A stretch of 64,000 bases of DNA from Hemicordylus capensis (lineage: Eukaryota > Chordata > Lepidosauria > Squamata > Cordylidae). Positions 1 to 11,054 of the stretch are shown one piece after another. Location: assembly GCF_027244095.1 (NCBI RefSeq), contig NC_069658.1:47665001-47729000 (forward strand), in the 5' to 3' direction. Numbering within the stretch: position 1 is the stretch's first letter; the number at the start of each line of letters is the position of its first letter. The notes under the pieces are model-generated. The model saw only the letters and a list, made by a program, of their open reading frames with translations, searched no databases and had not been told where the DNA came from. Made by a program: the position numbers and the translations under genes.

Positions 1-2132
1 GTGCATTCCATAGCCTGGGAGCAGCTACAGAAAAGGCCCAGTTCCGCGTCATCACCAGACATACTGGTGGTAACTAGAGATGGACCACTCCAGATTGACT
101 TCAACATGCAATGGAGAACATACAGAAGAAGGCGCTCTCTAAAGTAGCCGTTCAGGGCTTTAAAGGTAATCACCAGCACTTTGTATTTTGTCCAGAAACA
201 TATCAGCAGCCAGTGCAACTGTTTTAAAACATGCATAATATGGTCTCTGGTTGCCCCGGAGACCAATCTAGCTGCCGCATTTTGAACCAACAGAAGTTTC
301 TGAATTATGTACAAAGGCAGCCTCATGTAGAGTGCATTGCAATTGTCAAGTACTGGAGGTTATCAGCTGATGCACCACTGTTTTGAGATCGTTCTGTTCA
401 AGGAATGGATGTAACTGTCAAATCATCCGAAGTTGATGGTAAGTGTTCCTGGCCATAGCCTCCACCGCGTGAGGCCTGGATCCAAGAGCACTCCCAAGCT
501 GCGTAAATGTTCCTTCTGGGGGAGTATAACCCCATCCAGCACAGGAAGACCTAACTAATCCCTCAAATTATGATTGCCCACAATGAGCACCTCCGTCCTG
601 CTTGGATTCAGCTTCAATTTGTTATCTCTAATCCAGCCCATTACTGCCTGTAGGCAGGCATTTAGGGAGTGAATGTCATTTCCTTATGACATACTGATAA
701 CACCCTGCATCAAATCTCCTGATGTCTGACTTCACCCAACAGTTTCATGTAGATGTTAAGAAGCATTTGTGACAGGATGGAGCCCAGAGGGACTCCATAT
801 TATAGCTCCTGCTTCAAATAGTAACCTTCACCAAGTTCCACCATCTGGAATCTGCTTGAGAGATAGGAGTGGAACCATTGCAAAGCAATGCCTCCTATCC
901 CCAACTCTCCCAGGCGATCCAGAAGGATACCATAGTTGATGGTATCGAACGCTGCCGAGTGATCCAAAAGAACCAGCAGAGTCACACTTTCTCTGCCGAT
1001 TCCCTGGTAAAGTTCATCCATCAGGTTGACCAAAGCAGACTCAACTCCATACCCTGCTCTAAAGCCAGTTTGAAATGGATCTACATAATCAGTTTCCTCC
1101 AAAACTATCTCCACTTGCGCTCCAGTCACCTTCCTTGCTGCTCCAGACTCTGCAACTCCTATGTATACCAAGGGGCCACTTTTAAAGCAGGTCAGAAGGA
1201 GCGATCATGACAGAATCGCTGGCAGGACCAACATCAAAACCCCCCAAGGCTTTTTGGAATTCTACTGGGTCCAGCAGCCATCTCGGTTGGACCATCTTAA
1301 TAGGTCCTTCACCCCTGCAATGGGTTGTGGCTGTGAAACCAACCTTAACCAGGTAGTGGTCCATCCATAACAATGGGGAAACCACAGGATCCCCCACCCA
1401 CAGAATACCTCCCTGATCTGAACAAAAGACCAAATCAAGTGTGTGCCGACAACATGAGTTAGCCCTGAAACTAGTTGAGATAGGCCCATAGCTGTCATGG
1501 CTGCTATGAACTGATGAACTGCACCAGACAAGTCAGCCTCACAATGGATATCGAAGTCCCCCAGCACTAAAAGTGTGGGTGACTCCAAAGCCAACTCCGA
1601 GACCAGCTCTCCAGCTCAGTTAGGGAGTCAGTTGGGTAGTGGGGTGGACGGTATACCAATAGAACCCCCAATCTATCCCTAGTTGCCAGCCTCAGGAACA
1701 CACACTCGATATAAGTCAACTGTTGCACAGGGACCCTGGTAAGGGAAACAGTATTCTTATCAACCACAGCCACTCCACACACACCCCCACTCACTTCCCC
1801 TAGCCTGCTACACCACAGAGTAGCCTGGTGGGAGAAGCTGGGCCCAAACTGGGCCACTAGTCTCCCCCATCCAGGTCAAGTCATGGATGATTTGGGTCTT
1901 ATTCTGAACCGACCTGGCATTGTAGAGGAGCAAGGCCAGGTTCTGTGAGTAGTTGGAACTGCTCCCCAAGACCAGAGACCTGACAGGGCAGCCGGAAGTG
2001 GGAAAAGTTACTAAATTACTGGTTTCCCTTCCCCTGTAACGGCCAGCTATTCTGCCTGTTGGGAATTCTCTCTGGTAGAGAAACTCTTTTTCATTATAGC
2101 AGAGTGCACAGAGGCACAACACAGTGGAATTT
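1..2132 (-). mobile_element. L2-clade LINE A, decayed, copy 1 (3' end outside window)
   Basis: Read on the minus strand, the translation shows an AP-endonuclease part (start like LLLYNARSVQNKT near 1,900; GDFDIH near 1,560) followed by an L2-type reverse transcriptase (DPFQTGFRAGYG, LLVLLDHSAAFDTINYGILL near 930-1,090). The reading frame is broken into pieces of about 83 to 123 codons by frameshifts and stops, so it is dead. The GFRAGYG and DxSAAFDT motifs point to the L2 clade rather than CR1. LINE B's 3' end lies directly upstream of it. Confidence 0.85.
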
Positions 2133-2406
2133 GGTTAGGCATGCATGTATGCTGAGAGTAAAGTAACTTGGAGCCAGTTCATAGTTTCAAATCAATATAT
2201 ATTTATTTATTATTATTTATTTAGCACATTTTTATACTGCCCTAACCCAAGGTCTCAGGGCGGTTCACAACAAACAAATACTAAAAACAATTTAAAACAA
2301 ATAATAAACAATCAAAAGTTTAAAGAATTAAAAAGTTAAAAAGCTAAAAAGCTAAAAATTAAAAAGCTAAAAAGCTTGGGTAAAAAGATAAGTCTTTAGA
2401 CCCCTT

Positions 2407-3801
2407 TTAAAAGCCACTAGAGATGGGGAGACTCTTATTCCCATGTGAAGTGCGTTCCAAAGTCTCGGGGTGACAACAGAGAAGGCCCGACCCTGGGTGG
2501 CCACCAAACGACATGAGCCACAGACGAGCCTCCCCTGATGAACATAGTGGACGATGGGGATCATGCAGAAGAAGACGCTCTCTTAAGTACCGTGGGCCTA
2601 AGCTGTTTAGGGCTTTATAGGTTATAACCAGCACTTTGTATTTTGCCCGGAAACCTATCGGCAGCCAGTGCAACTCCTGTAATATATGAGTAATATGGTC
2701 TCTTCGAGATGACCCGGAGACCAACCTGGCTGCCGCATTTTGTACTAATTGTAGTTTCCGGACTACGTACAAAGGCAGCCCCACATAGAGCGCATTGCAG
2801 TAATCAAGTCTGGAGGTTACCAGCAAGTGTACTACTGTTTTGAGATCATGAACTTCAAGAAACGGACGCAGCTGGCATATCAACCGAAGCTGATAGAAAG
2901 CGCTTCTGGCCACTGCCGCAACCTGGGGAACCAGGGAGAGGTGTGGATCCAGAAGCACTCCCAGACTGCGTACCTGTTCCTTCTGAGGAAGTGTGACCCC
3001 ATCTAGAACAGGCAGATCAATATCGCTTCCCGAGTGACGACCACGCACAATAAGTACCTCTGTCTTGTCTGGATTCAATCTCAGTTTGTTATCCCTCATC
3101 CATCCCATTACTGCTTCCAAGCAGGCATTCAGGGAGGATATGCCTTCTCCTGATGATGTTGACATGGAGAAATAGATTTGGGTGTCATCAGCATACTGAT
3201 AACACCCAGCACCAAATCTCCGGATGATCTCTCCCAATGGTTTCATGTAGATATTAAAAAGCATTGGAGACAGTATGGAGCCCTGAGGGACCCCATATAA
3301 AAGCTCAGATTTTGAAGAGCAGCAGTCTCCAAGCGACACCATCTGGGATCTGCCAGAAAGGTAGGAGCGGAACCACTGCAAAGCAGTGCCTCCCACCCCC
3401 AACACTCTCAGACGTTCCAGAAGGATACTATGGTCGATAGTATCAAAAGCCGCCGAGAGATCCAAAAGGACCAACAGAGTCACACTTCCTCTGTCCATTC
3501 CCAATTGGAGATCACCCATCAGGCCGACCAAGGCAGTCTCCACCCCATAGCCTGCCCGAAAACCAGTTTGAAATGGGTCTAGATAATCAGTTTCCTCCAA
3601 GACCACCTGGAGCTGGGAGGCCAGCACCCTCTCAATCACCTTGCCCAACCATGGGAGGTTGGAGATAGGCCTGTAGCTATTAAACTCTGAGGGGTCCAAG
3701 GCAGGCTTCTTAAGAATAGGTCTAATAATTGCCTCCTTTAAACAAGGAGGCATCCTGCCCTCCCTCAGAGAGGTATTTATAATTGTCACCAGGCTCTCCA
3801 C
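2407..3801 (-). CDS. L2 reverse transcriptase domain (ORF2 fragment, 464 codons), copy 1
   Basis: Non-LTR reverse transcriptase. Visible motifs in order are RPILKKPALDPSEFNSYRPI (finger/palm start), QTGFRAGYGVETAL, LLVLLDLSAAFDTIDHSILL (motif A Asp), ALQWFRSYLSGRSQ, GVPQGSILSPMLFNIYM (motif B), CYQYADDTQIYFSM (catalytic YADD, motif C), the thumb region DNKLRLNPDKTEVLI, and an L2-type C-terminus ending near VAFKRGLKTYLF in another frame. The MKPLGEIIRRFG string before YADD is typical of L2, not CR1. The domain is open throughout but has been cut from the endonuclease by at least two breaks around 3,800-4,290. It is therefore a remnant that could not drive retrotransposition as it stands. The copy-2 equivalent has Leu for Gln after YADDT. 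Confidence 0.85.
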   Translation of the reverse strand: MESLVTIINTSLREGRMPPCLKEAIIRPILKKPALDPSEFNSYRPISNLPWLGKVIERVLASQLQVVLEETDYLDPFQTGFRAGYGVETALVGLMGDLQLGMDRGSVTLLVLLDLSAAFDTIDHSILLERLRVLGVGGTALQWFRSYLSGRSQMVSLGDCCSSKSELLYGVPQGSILSPMLFNIYMKPLGEIIRRFGAGCYQYADDTQIYFSMSTSSGEGISSLNACLEAVMGWMRDNKLRLNPDKTEVLIVRGRHSGSDIDLPVLDGVTLPQKEQVRSLGVLLDPHLSLVPQVAAVARSAFYQLRLICQLRPFLEVHDLKTVVHLLVTSRLDYCNALYVGLPLYVVRKLQLVQNAAARLVSGSSRRDHITHILQELHWLPIGFRAKYKVLVITYKALNSLGPRYLRERLLLHDPHRPLCSSGEARLWLMSFGGHPGSGLLCCHPETLERTSHGNKSLPISSGF

Positions 3802-3852
3802 AACAACCCCCTTGCCAGATAGTATAAGCCACGTCGGGCAAGGATCAAGCAG

Positions 3853-4203
3853 TCAGGTGGTAGGACGCACCGTTCCGAGCAGCTTGTCCACATCCTCAGA
3901 AGTCACAAACTGAAATTGATCCAGTCTAACCACACAAGAGGAGTTGTTGGATACCTCTGCATCTGACACTGCGATAACTGTGGAGTCTAAATCTAGATCT
4001 AGATCTAGATCGACCCGAATACGAGATACTTTGTCCACAAAAAACTCATTAAGAGCATCACAGCGGGCAACTGATGGTTCCAAATTCGGATTCAGGGGAG
4101 TAGGGGGCCCTACTAGACCCCTCAAAACCCTGAATAGCTCCGCTAGACGAGAGCCTGCGGAAGCAATATGGGCAGAAAAGAAACACTTCTTTGCTGAACG
4201 CAT
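3853..4203 (-). pseudogene. L2 ORF2 linker segment between endonuclease and RT, copy 1
   Basis: A 116-codon open stretch on the minus strand lying between the endonuclease and RT pieces of LINE B. It includes NEFFVDKVSRIRVDLD, which resembles the inter-domain region of L2 ORF2 (FF..KV..IR). A short expansion of an AGATCT-type repeat near 3,990-4,015 encodes the LDLDLDLD run. It is in a different frame from its neighbours, so it is part of the broken ORF2. Confidence 0.6.
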
Positions 4204-4284
4204 AGCCAGAGCATAGATCTTTAAATGTGCTCTATGTCGTAATCTGTCAGATTCGAGTCGAGTCTTCCTCCACTTACGCTCCAG

Positions 4285-4989
4285 TCATCTACCTTTCCGC
4301 TTCAGCTCCCGTAGATCTTCCGTATACCAAGGAGCCATTTTTGAAGCGGGTCGGAGAGGACGCTTAGGAGCGATCATGTTTACTGCCCTGGTGAGCTGAT
4401 TATTCCAATTCTCCACCAGGGCATCAACCGGATTGCAGGCAGGGCCAACATTAAATCCTTCCAAGGCTTCTTGGAATCCTATTGGATCCAATAACCTTTT
4501 TGGACAGACCATTCTAATAGGTCCCTCACCCCTGCAGAGGTGGGACGCAACTGTGAGTCCGACCTTAACCAAATGGTGGTCCGTCCATGACAATGGGGAG
4601 ATCACAGGAGTCCCCACCCACGGAACACCACCCTGATCAGAATGAAAGATCAAATCAAGAGTATGACCAGCAACATGTGTCGGTCCAGAGACCACTTGGG
4701 ATAGGCCCACAGTTGTCATGGCCGCTATGAACTCCTGAGCTGCTCCAGACAACCCAGTCCCAAAGTGGATATTGAAGTCCCCCAGCACCATAAGCCTGGG
4801 GGACTCCAACACCAAACCCGAGACCAAGTCCGCGAGCTCAGTTAGGGACTCTGTTGGGCAGCGGGGTGATCGGTACACCAACAGAAGTCCCAATCTATCC
4901 CTGGTCCCCAAACGTACGTACACACATTCAATATGATCAGACACTCTGATAGGGATCTTGGTAAGGGAGATATTACCCTTAAAGACCAC
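4285..4989 (-). CDS. L2 AP-endonuclease domain (ORF2 fragment, 234 codons), copy 1
   Basis: C-terminal two thirds of an apurinic/apyrimidinic-like endonuclease of a LINE. Motifs are LGLLLVYRSPRCP, LMVLGDFNIHF (the GDFN motif with catalytic Asp/Asn), LSQVVSGPTHVAGHTLDLIF (the T-H-G-HTLDL region) and PLSWTDHHLV (the terminal S/T-D-H catalytic motif). The N-terminal catalytic residues are missing because the element is 5'-truncated or frameshifted near 5,000. The copy-2 version differs by one residue (NNQLT versus NNQVT). Confidence 0.8.
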   Translation of the reverse strand: MVFKGNISLTKIPIRVSDHIECVYVRLGTRDRLGLLLVYRSPRCPTESLTELADLVSGLVLESPRLMVLGDFNIHFGTGLSGAAQEFIAAMTTVGLSQVVSGPTHVAGHTLDLIFHSDQGGVPWVGTPVISPLSWTDHHLVKVGLTVASHLCRGEGPIRMVCPKRLLDPIGFQEALEGFNVGPACNPVDALVENWNNQLTRAVNMIAPKRPLRPASKMAPWYTEDLRELKRKGR

Positions 4990-5040
4990 AGCTACTCCAC
5001 CTCCCCGCCCACATTCCCTTACCTGCTCCTGCTGGCAGGG

Positions 5041-6330
5041 CAGCCAAAACGGGAAACAGCTATTAAGTTTCTGATATATGGCATTTATTAGAGAACTCCA
5101 TTCTGGATAGGAAAGTGAGGGGTTAGGATCTCTAATCTAGCTAGCTAGCTGGATGCAGATAGATTCAGCATCTCTGCACACATGGTGCAGGGAGAGGAGC
5201 TTGCTTGCATGTTGCAAGATAGAAGGAACAGGAAGAGAAGAGAGAGAGGAAGGAGGAAGTGTCCCTAAGATTAGCAATCTACATTCCAAAGGGATAGTGT
5301 CAGAGCAGTAGAGAAGGGATAACCAATATCTTGACCCTCTAGCCCTCTGACTCACTAGTCTATCCTCCACTGTCTTTGAGACAAGAGACAACGCAAAGTC
5401 CTTAACTTCCAACACTGCCAATGGCAATTCTCCTATTCTCCAACACTACAGTAATAGCTGCCCCAGAGCTGCTGTACACACACCTCACATCACCCTGCCT
5501 AAGAGAACCCAAACACATTATAACAAAAGACCTGGCACAACCCAATAAAAGGAGGACTAACAAACTTTAACCCAGACCTCCAACCCCACCTTAATATAAC
5601 TTCCCCACGCCACGCCCCAACCCCAGTCCCACACTGAAGGCCCGGCACCAAATTCCAATTAATGCTCCCAAGGGCTCCAGAAATCCGCCCTCTCACGAGA
5701 GATCCCTGGTCCTCGGGGGCAGATGGAATCAGTCAAGCACTCAGGAAGAAGGCACAGGAGAGCAATCAGCCTGCAAACAGGCTTCTCTTCTTCAGAGGTC
5801 TGGGCTGTGAGCACAAACCTCCTCAGCCGGATTAGGAATGTGCAGGCACCTCATAAAGCTATTATTTTGACAATAACAGCTTTATGAGGCGGCAAGGGAA
5901 TTTTTGTAAAGCACAAAAACTTGTTTTTAAAAAGAAATTGGACAATATCCCAACTGAATTAGTCATGGCTAAGTCCCATCAAAATTAATGGCCCTTAAGT
6001 TAGTCATGACTAACTTGTCTGATTCATAGTAATGACTGACTAGCCTAGATGTTACCTATTATCAGTTTTATTACTATTACTTTTTATTACTATTACTTTT
6101 ATTTAGTTTTATTACTATTACTTTTTATTACAGTTTTATTACTATTACTTTTCAGCTTATGCATATTTTTGTTTTAAAATTTATCTATCTGCTTTTGGAC
6201 TGTTTTAATGGAAAATGGTATATACATTCAATAATAAAATAAAAATTATCTATCCAACTGGTGAGATAGCTTAAGGCTGTGATAGTTACTTGCCAAATAT
6301 CACAAGGACTTTATTCACTGGACTGTATAT
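5041..6330. other. Non-coding stretch, copy 1
   Basis: I see no gene here. The left part (5,041-5,700) could be older LINE or flanking DNA. 6,060-6,150 is a T-rich imperfect repeat of a TTACTATTACTTTT-like unit. 5,835-5,895 contains a short inverted repeat (CTCATAAAGCTATTATTTTG against its complement), i.e. a hairpin of about 20 bp per arm. Confidence 0.5.
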
Positions 6331-6795
6331 TAGGGGTGTACAAATAGGTTTGATGTCGAATGTGTTCGACATCGAACCGAACAACTCGACCCCAGACCGA
6401 ACACCCCCTGATGTTCAGGGGGTTTGCGAGCTTGAAATTGTGTGTGTTTTTTAAAAATTACTTTTACTCCCTCGGGGGAGTTCCTGGAGGTTAGGGGGGT
6501 CAGGTGTCCATGGAGGTTCCCCCTCCTCCCGCTGGCATTCCTCATGGTTTTCGGCCTTCACCTGGCGGCCATTATGGAGGCCATGCGGCTGCCCACATGG
6601 AACTCCTCCAGAAACTCCCTCTAGGAGAGTAAATTTTTTAAAAAAAAACAATTTTAAGCTCACAAACCCCCTTGGACCGAACTAAACCGGGGGGGTGGAG
6701 TTTGAGGGGGTTGCTGGACCGAACTGGCCCGGTTGGGTTTGAGGCCAGTCCAGCCTCAAACCGAACCAGGCCAGCCGGTTCCGTGGACTTCCCTA
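6331..6795. mobile_element. hAT MITE with TAGGG-type ends, copy 1
   Basis: Starts TAGGGGTGTACAAA and ends in GTGGACTTCCCTA, so the ends are imperfect inverted repeats of the TAGGGATGTGCA type. It is flanked by CTGTATAT (6,323-6,330) and CTGTTTAT (6,796-6,803), an 8-bp target-site duplication with 7 of 8 matches, as expected for hAT. The inside carries several CGAACC/GGTTCG words, as in the 9-kb element at 22,604-31,619. There is no coding capacity. Confidence 0.8.
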
Positions 6796-7140
6796 CTGTT
6801 TATTCCTTCCCGCCATATCCAGATTTATTTATTTATTGCCTTTATCTACTGCCCTCTATAAAATCTCCGGGTGGTATGTTCCTCAGGACTTTCCAGATAC
6901 ATCCTTGCCAGTTTAATTGGCAATTACATGGGTTCCACAGCGGTATCCCTCTATTGCTGTTGTTGTCTCCCTTGTTTTCCTTCACTGTGCTCCCACCTTG
7001 GAATAATTTGCTAAGCACCTGAAATGAAGATATGGTGACCTCTTGTGGCTTTAAAGCATAACTGTAGCCAAATGCAGTTGCCTCACATAAGCAGAATCCA
7101 TAAGTTCAGTGATGATCTTCTCTAATGTTGCTTTTCTTTA

Positions 7141-7436
7141 GGTATATGGAAATGCTTGACTAACAAGCAGAAGGTTGCTTGTTCGAATCCCTACTGGTGC
7201 TATATTGGGCAGCAGCGATATAAGAAGATGCTGAAAGGCATCATCTCACTGCACTGGAGGAAGCAATGGTAAACCACTCCTGTATTCTGAAACCGCCCTG
7301 AGCCATTTTTGGAAAGGCGGTATAGAAATCGAATACATCATCATCATCATCATCATTCTACCAAAGAAAACCACAGGGCTCTGTCGGTGCTAGGAGTCAA
7401 AATCGACATGATGGCACACTTTACCTTTTTTATGTT
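7141..7436 (+). mobile_element. tRNA-derived SINE interrupted by a tiny L2 tail, copy 1
   Basis: The head is tRNA-like, with a degenerate box A (GGAAATGCTTGACTAAC) and box B (GGTTGCTTGTTCGAATCCC). The body (GGGCAGCAGCGATATAAGAA, GGCATCATCTCA) and tail (GGAGTCAAAATCGACATGAT... CTTTACCTTTT) are shared with 7,897-8,131. A 66-bp piece (7,289-7,354) consisting only of an L2 3' tail plus CAT repeats interrupts it and is flanked by ATTCT on both sides. Confidence 0.85.
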
Positions 7437-7682
7437 CAAAAACATGTGGTGAAAGCATGTACACCCAACTGCAGAATGAGATGCACAAGCCACTCTTTGA
7501 ATACCACATGAGTGTTGCCCTCTGCATACAAACCTGAAGAGTGGATGTAGCTGGTGGAACGGCTTCAATAATGTTTGAAGCTGTTTTGAGAAAATGATCA
7601 AAGGTATATTTCACGAAGTCAGCATGGTTGGATGTGATTTTGGCACACATAAGCACTTAAGAGCCCTGTTTGATCAGACCAG

Positions 7683-7810
7683 AAGTCCATCTCACACAAC
7701 TTCCTTTTCCCCACAGTGGCCCACCAGATGCCCCAAGCAGGAGTGAAGGCATGCCCTTCTCCTTTCCCGGCAACTGGTTTTCAGAAGCATCCTGCCTCTG
7801 AACCTAGAGA
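7683..7810 (-). mobile_element. CR1/L2-type LINE 3'-tail fragment, copy 1
   Basis: Contains CAGTGGCCCACCAGATGCC and GGCATGCCCTTCTCC, which are the reverse complement of the LINE 3' tail seen in full at 20,041-20,694 (...GGTGGGCTAATGTGTGGAAC...). It is diverged and short. Confidence 0.6.
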
Positions 7811-7896
7811 TAGCATATAGCCATCATGATAGTAGCTATTGATAGACTTGACCTCCATTAATTTATCTCTTTTTCAAGCCATCTAAACACACAAAA

Positions 7897-8131
7897 CCAC
7901 CTTGAGTGGCGCAGCGGGGAAATGCTTGACTAACAATCAGAGGGTTGCCGGTTCAAATCCCTGCTGGTACTATATCAGGCAGCAGCGATATAGGAAGATG
8001 TTGAAAGGCATCATCTCATACTGCGTGGGAGGAGGCGATGGTAAACCCCTCCTGTATTCTGCAAAAAGAAAACCACAGGGCTCTGTGGGCGCCAGGAGTC
8101 AAAATCGACTTGATGACATACTTTACCTTTA
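7897..8131 (+). mobile_element. tRNA-derived SINE, full length, copy 1
   Basis: Box A (GTGGCGCAGCGGGGAAATGC) and box B (GGTTGCCGGTTCAAATCCC) of a tRNA promoter head, a family-specific body, and a tail ending in GACATACTTTACCTTT that recalls the BovB-type tails of Sauria SINEs. It is flanked by ACACAAAA at 7,889-7,896 and 8,132-8,139, a plausible target-site duplication. The family name is uncertain. Confidence 0.85.
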
Positions 8132-9779
8132 ACACAAAAAAGACTAGCCTGACCTTTATCTCAGATTCCAGCTTGGCTATTCCAACATTGTGAAGATTTA
8201 CGTCTTCAGCAATTTCTTGATTTCATTGTAGAGAAGAAAAAACTAGGACAGGATTCTAGGACTAGGATGAAAAACATACACATTACTGCTTGTAGGTAGA
8301 AATGGGGTATTTTTGAAGAGAATGGGGGGGCAGGTATCCCAGTGGAGTTCCTGTTGGGTCTAGGGCATTTGATTGTGGAGCTCTGGTAGAAGTTGTGTGC
8401 AGAATGCCTTGAGCAACACCCACATTCAGTAGAGCCCTGGCAATACTTTGTGATACGCTTGCATTATGCATGTTGGGTAGAGTTTGCAACTGGATTGGTG
8501 GGATTGTGATTGCTGCAGTGGGCACAGTCCAACTAATTTGTGTATTACAGCCTATTGTGCGGTGCAGGCATATATAATAGATGAGATGCAGAGGAGTTTT
8601 GTATGGGATATGAGATGGGATAGCACTGTAGATGAGCTATCTGTGCACGTTTTTGAGCCTCCTCTGATGATCCTATAATCAAATGCATGGTATTGTTGGG
8701 GTTGGGAGAGGTGTAAGGTTCTTGACCTAGGTTTGACTCCTGTGCATCTGTTGAAACCTAGGTTTCCTCTTCATCACTTGGATTGTATAAGACGAAAATC
8801 AGACAAATCTCTTTTCTCGTGAAATGTACAATATAATTTGCACTTCATTGCTGACTTACAATGGTATGGAAGCACTAGCACTCTCACTATCTTGGCACTT
8901 GGAAGCATGACTTCTTGCTTGTTTTGCTTGCATTGTTGGAAAGGGTTTGTTACATACAATGATGTAAATGTAATCTAGGAATGCTGCTCCGGGTGTGGGG
9001 GGTGCGATGCAAGACCACTTTGAATGTAATGATTTTTACAGACACAGCAAAGCAATTTTCTGTACTTCAGACTCACAACACATTGAGTTGAACAGAATGT
9101 GCCAGTGGTGTCTGCACAATGCACAGGAACAAACCAGTGTAATTCTGTTTCTGCTCAAAAGGAACAATTGTCTGAATGAAAAGTGATGGAATTATATTGG
9201 CTCTCTCACACACTTATATACACACACACACAGAATCTTTTCTATTTCAGATGCAAAAAATATTGCAAGCAACCATTTGAGTCCATTTTCAACTAGATCC
9301 ATGCCTTGATTGTTGTGCAATAAAGCAGTCAACTAATAGCAAAACTGGTACCAGTTATTCCAAACCGTCTCTCTCCCCCACCTTCTTGAGATTTCTACAG
9401 AGAACAATGCCAGCGGAGCATGAACAGGCACTCAGTGCTAGGGGGAAATTGGCTTCTCTGCTTGGATCAAGCAGCAGTGCCCTGCAAAGACAAAGACAGT
9501 GCCCTGGCAAGACGCACTTTTATGAATCATGTGCATTCTTAATGAAGCCAGAGTTCATGGCACAGCAAAAGGATGAACCTTTGAGACTAAAGAGTCTCTG
9601 AACCATTCAAGCACCCCAGAAATCCAAGCAAGTTCCATATCATTTATGCAGATTTTGCACAATAGCACCCTTTTGTTCTGTGTTTTCTCTGAATAACCAC
9701 CACCACACCCATACCAAATCTGTTCTCTTTGTCCACCATGAAACCTAAAGTTTCTCCACCTTTGGAACTATGTGGAGAG
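8132..9779. other. Intergenic stretch without recognisable gene, copy 1
   Basis: Only short random reading frames on both strands and a small (AC)n tract near 9,220. I recognise no repeat family here. Confidence 0.5.
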
Positions 9780-9900
9780 CAAAAGCCTATATATTGATTT
9801 AGTTTTGATTTTAACTGTTAATTGATTGTAATTGTTTTTATTTGTTGTAAACCGCCCTGAGCCATTTTTGGAGGGGCAGTATGTAAATAAAACAAATAAA
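9780..9900 (+). mobile_element. L2 LINE 3' tail, copy 1
   Basis: TTTTATTTGTTGTAAACCGC followed by CCTGAGCCATTTTTGGAGGG, then GCAGTATGTAAATAAAACAAATAAA. This is the 3' terminus recurring throughout the window, in plus orientation and strongly 5'-truncated. Confidence 0.75.
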
Positions 9901-11054
9901 TGGCTTGGCTGTCAAAATGTTAGTTGCTTGCTCTCTGGTTCAGAACTTCGACCTGTCATGGAAACTTGGCAGACAATGCTGCCTTCTACTGCTCCAGAGC
10001 CTGTTTGATCAAATACCAACTGTGAACTCAAAGCCTTTACCCTGAGCTAAATCACTGAGCTGCTGAGCTCCAAGTCGGAACACTGTACCATGGGATCCAG
10101 AATTGCTGAGCTAATTCTCGAGAGTTCCATGCATGAGACTGTGGTGGGGAGACAACACTGGACTCCCCTGGACACTCTTGGAACCCAGGACCTTTGAGTC
10201 ACTCTCTGAGCAGGCCTGCCACAGGACCCTCCCCATGCCAGACTGCGTCTGACTCCTGAACAAAATAGTAGAACCTTTGAGACTATCATTATCTTTATAT
10301 TTGCCTCTCGGCAAATTGTTTCTGTCATTATTAATGGTATGATTTTGATGTGTGTTTCGACTGTGCCGTTTTGTTTTGTTTTTAAAATTACTGTACAAAT
10401 ATTTAAAATTGCTGTACACATATCCTGGGGTCATGTGACAAGGGGCAATAGGAAAGATCTCTGTCTCTATCTAGCTATGTATAATTCGGAAATGGTATAG
10501 GACATGACCCAGCCCTTACATTCAAGGTTTGGCTTGTAATAGTAATAAGTAAGTCAGGATCCAGAAGAGTGGGACGGAAGAGGAAGAAAGGCCTTGCCCA
10601 GCTGGTCTCAGACTCAATGAAGGTGAAGAAGCATGGGGTCTGTAGGCCCACCCAGAGGCCTTTGCAGCCTCACTACCACCCAAGGAAGGAGGTGGAAATT
10701 GTGCATGGCAGGGTCTGGCATATAATATCCCAATCCAATTCATGTTGGATCAAACCAGTGGGTATTGTGCATATTGTGTATGCCCTGGCAAGAACCTTCG
10801 TTCTGAAGAGCAGTATGGCTGGGATTCTGCAGTGCAGTTTTCTGATAAGTGACATGATTGCGGGAGGACTAAGCACGCAGTAATTAGGCTTCATTTACAC
10901 ACAGCAGTTTCTGAAGCACAAGAATATAGTGTCTCTTCTAAGTAACAAGTTACTTATTAGTAGCCCTGTGTATTTAATTAGGAAAGTTACAAACATCAAG
11001 CACACTATTGGCACTGCTCTGCTGTCTAGGATCATGGCTGTGTATACTCTGTGC
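9901..11054. other. Intergenic stretch, copy 1
   Basis: No gene or repeat recognised. The increase in divergence from copy 2 begins around 10,180-10,250 inside this interval. Confidence 0.45.

Larger units (their letters stand above)
2203..5040 (-). mobile_element. L2-clade LINE B, 5'-truncated, copy 1
   Basis: Minus-strand LINE with the 3' tail at low coordinates. The tail is an AT-rich ATTT/AATA stretch (2,203-2,225), preceded by the squamate L2 3'-end signature related to AACCGCCCTGAG (2,235-2,275). Above it lie the reverse transcriptase (2,407-3,801), a linker (3,853-4,203) and the endonuclease (4,285-4,989). ORF1 and the N-terminal start of the endonuclease are absent. That is the usual 5' truncation of a retrotransposed LINE copy. 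Confidence 0.85.

Noticed and set aside
7897-7960. Possible tRNA gene (box A and box B present)
   Set aside because: It is the head of a SINE with a family body and tail, repeated several times in the window. No cloverleaf-forming 3' acceptor follows.
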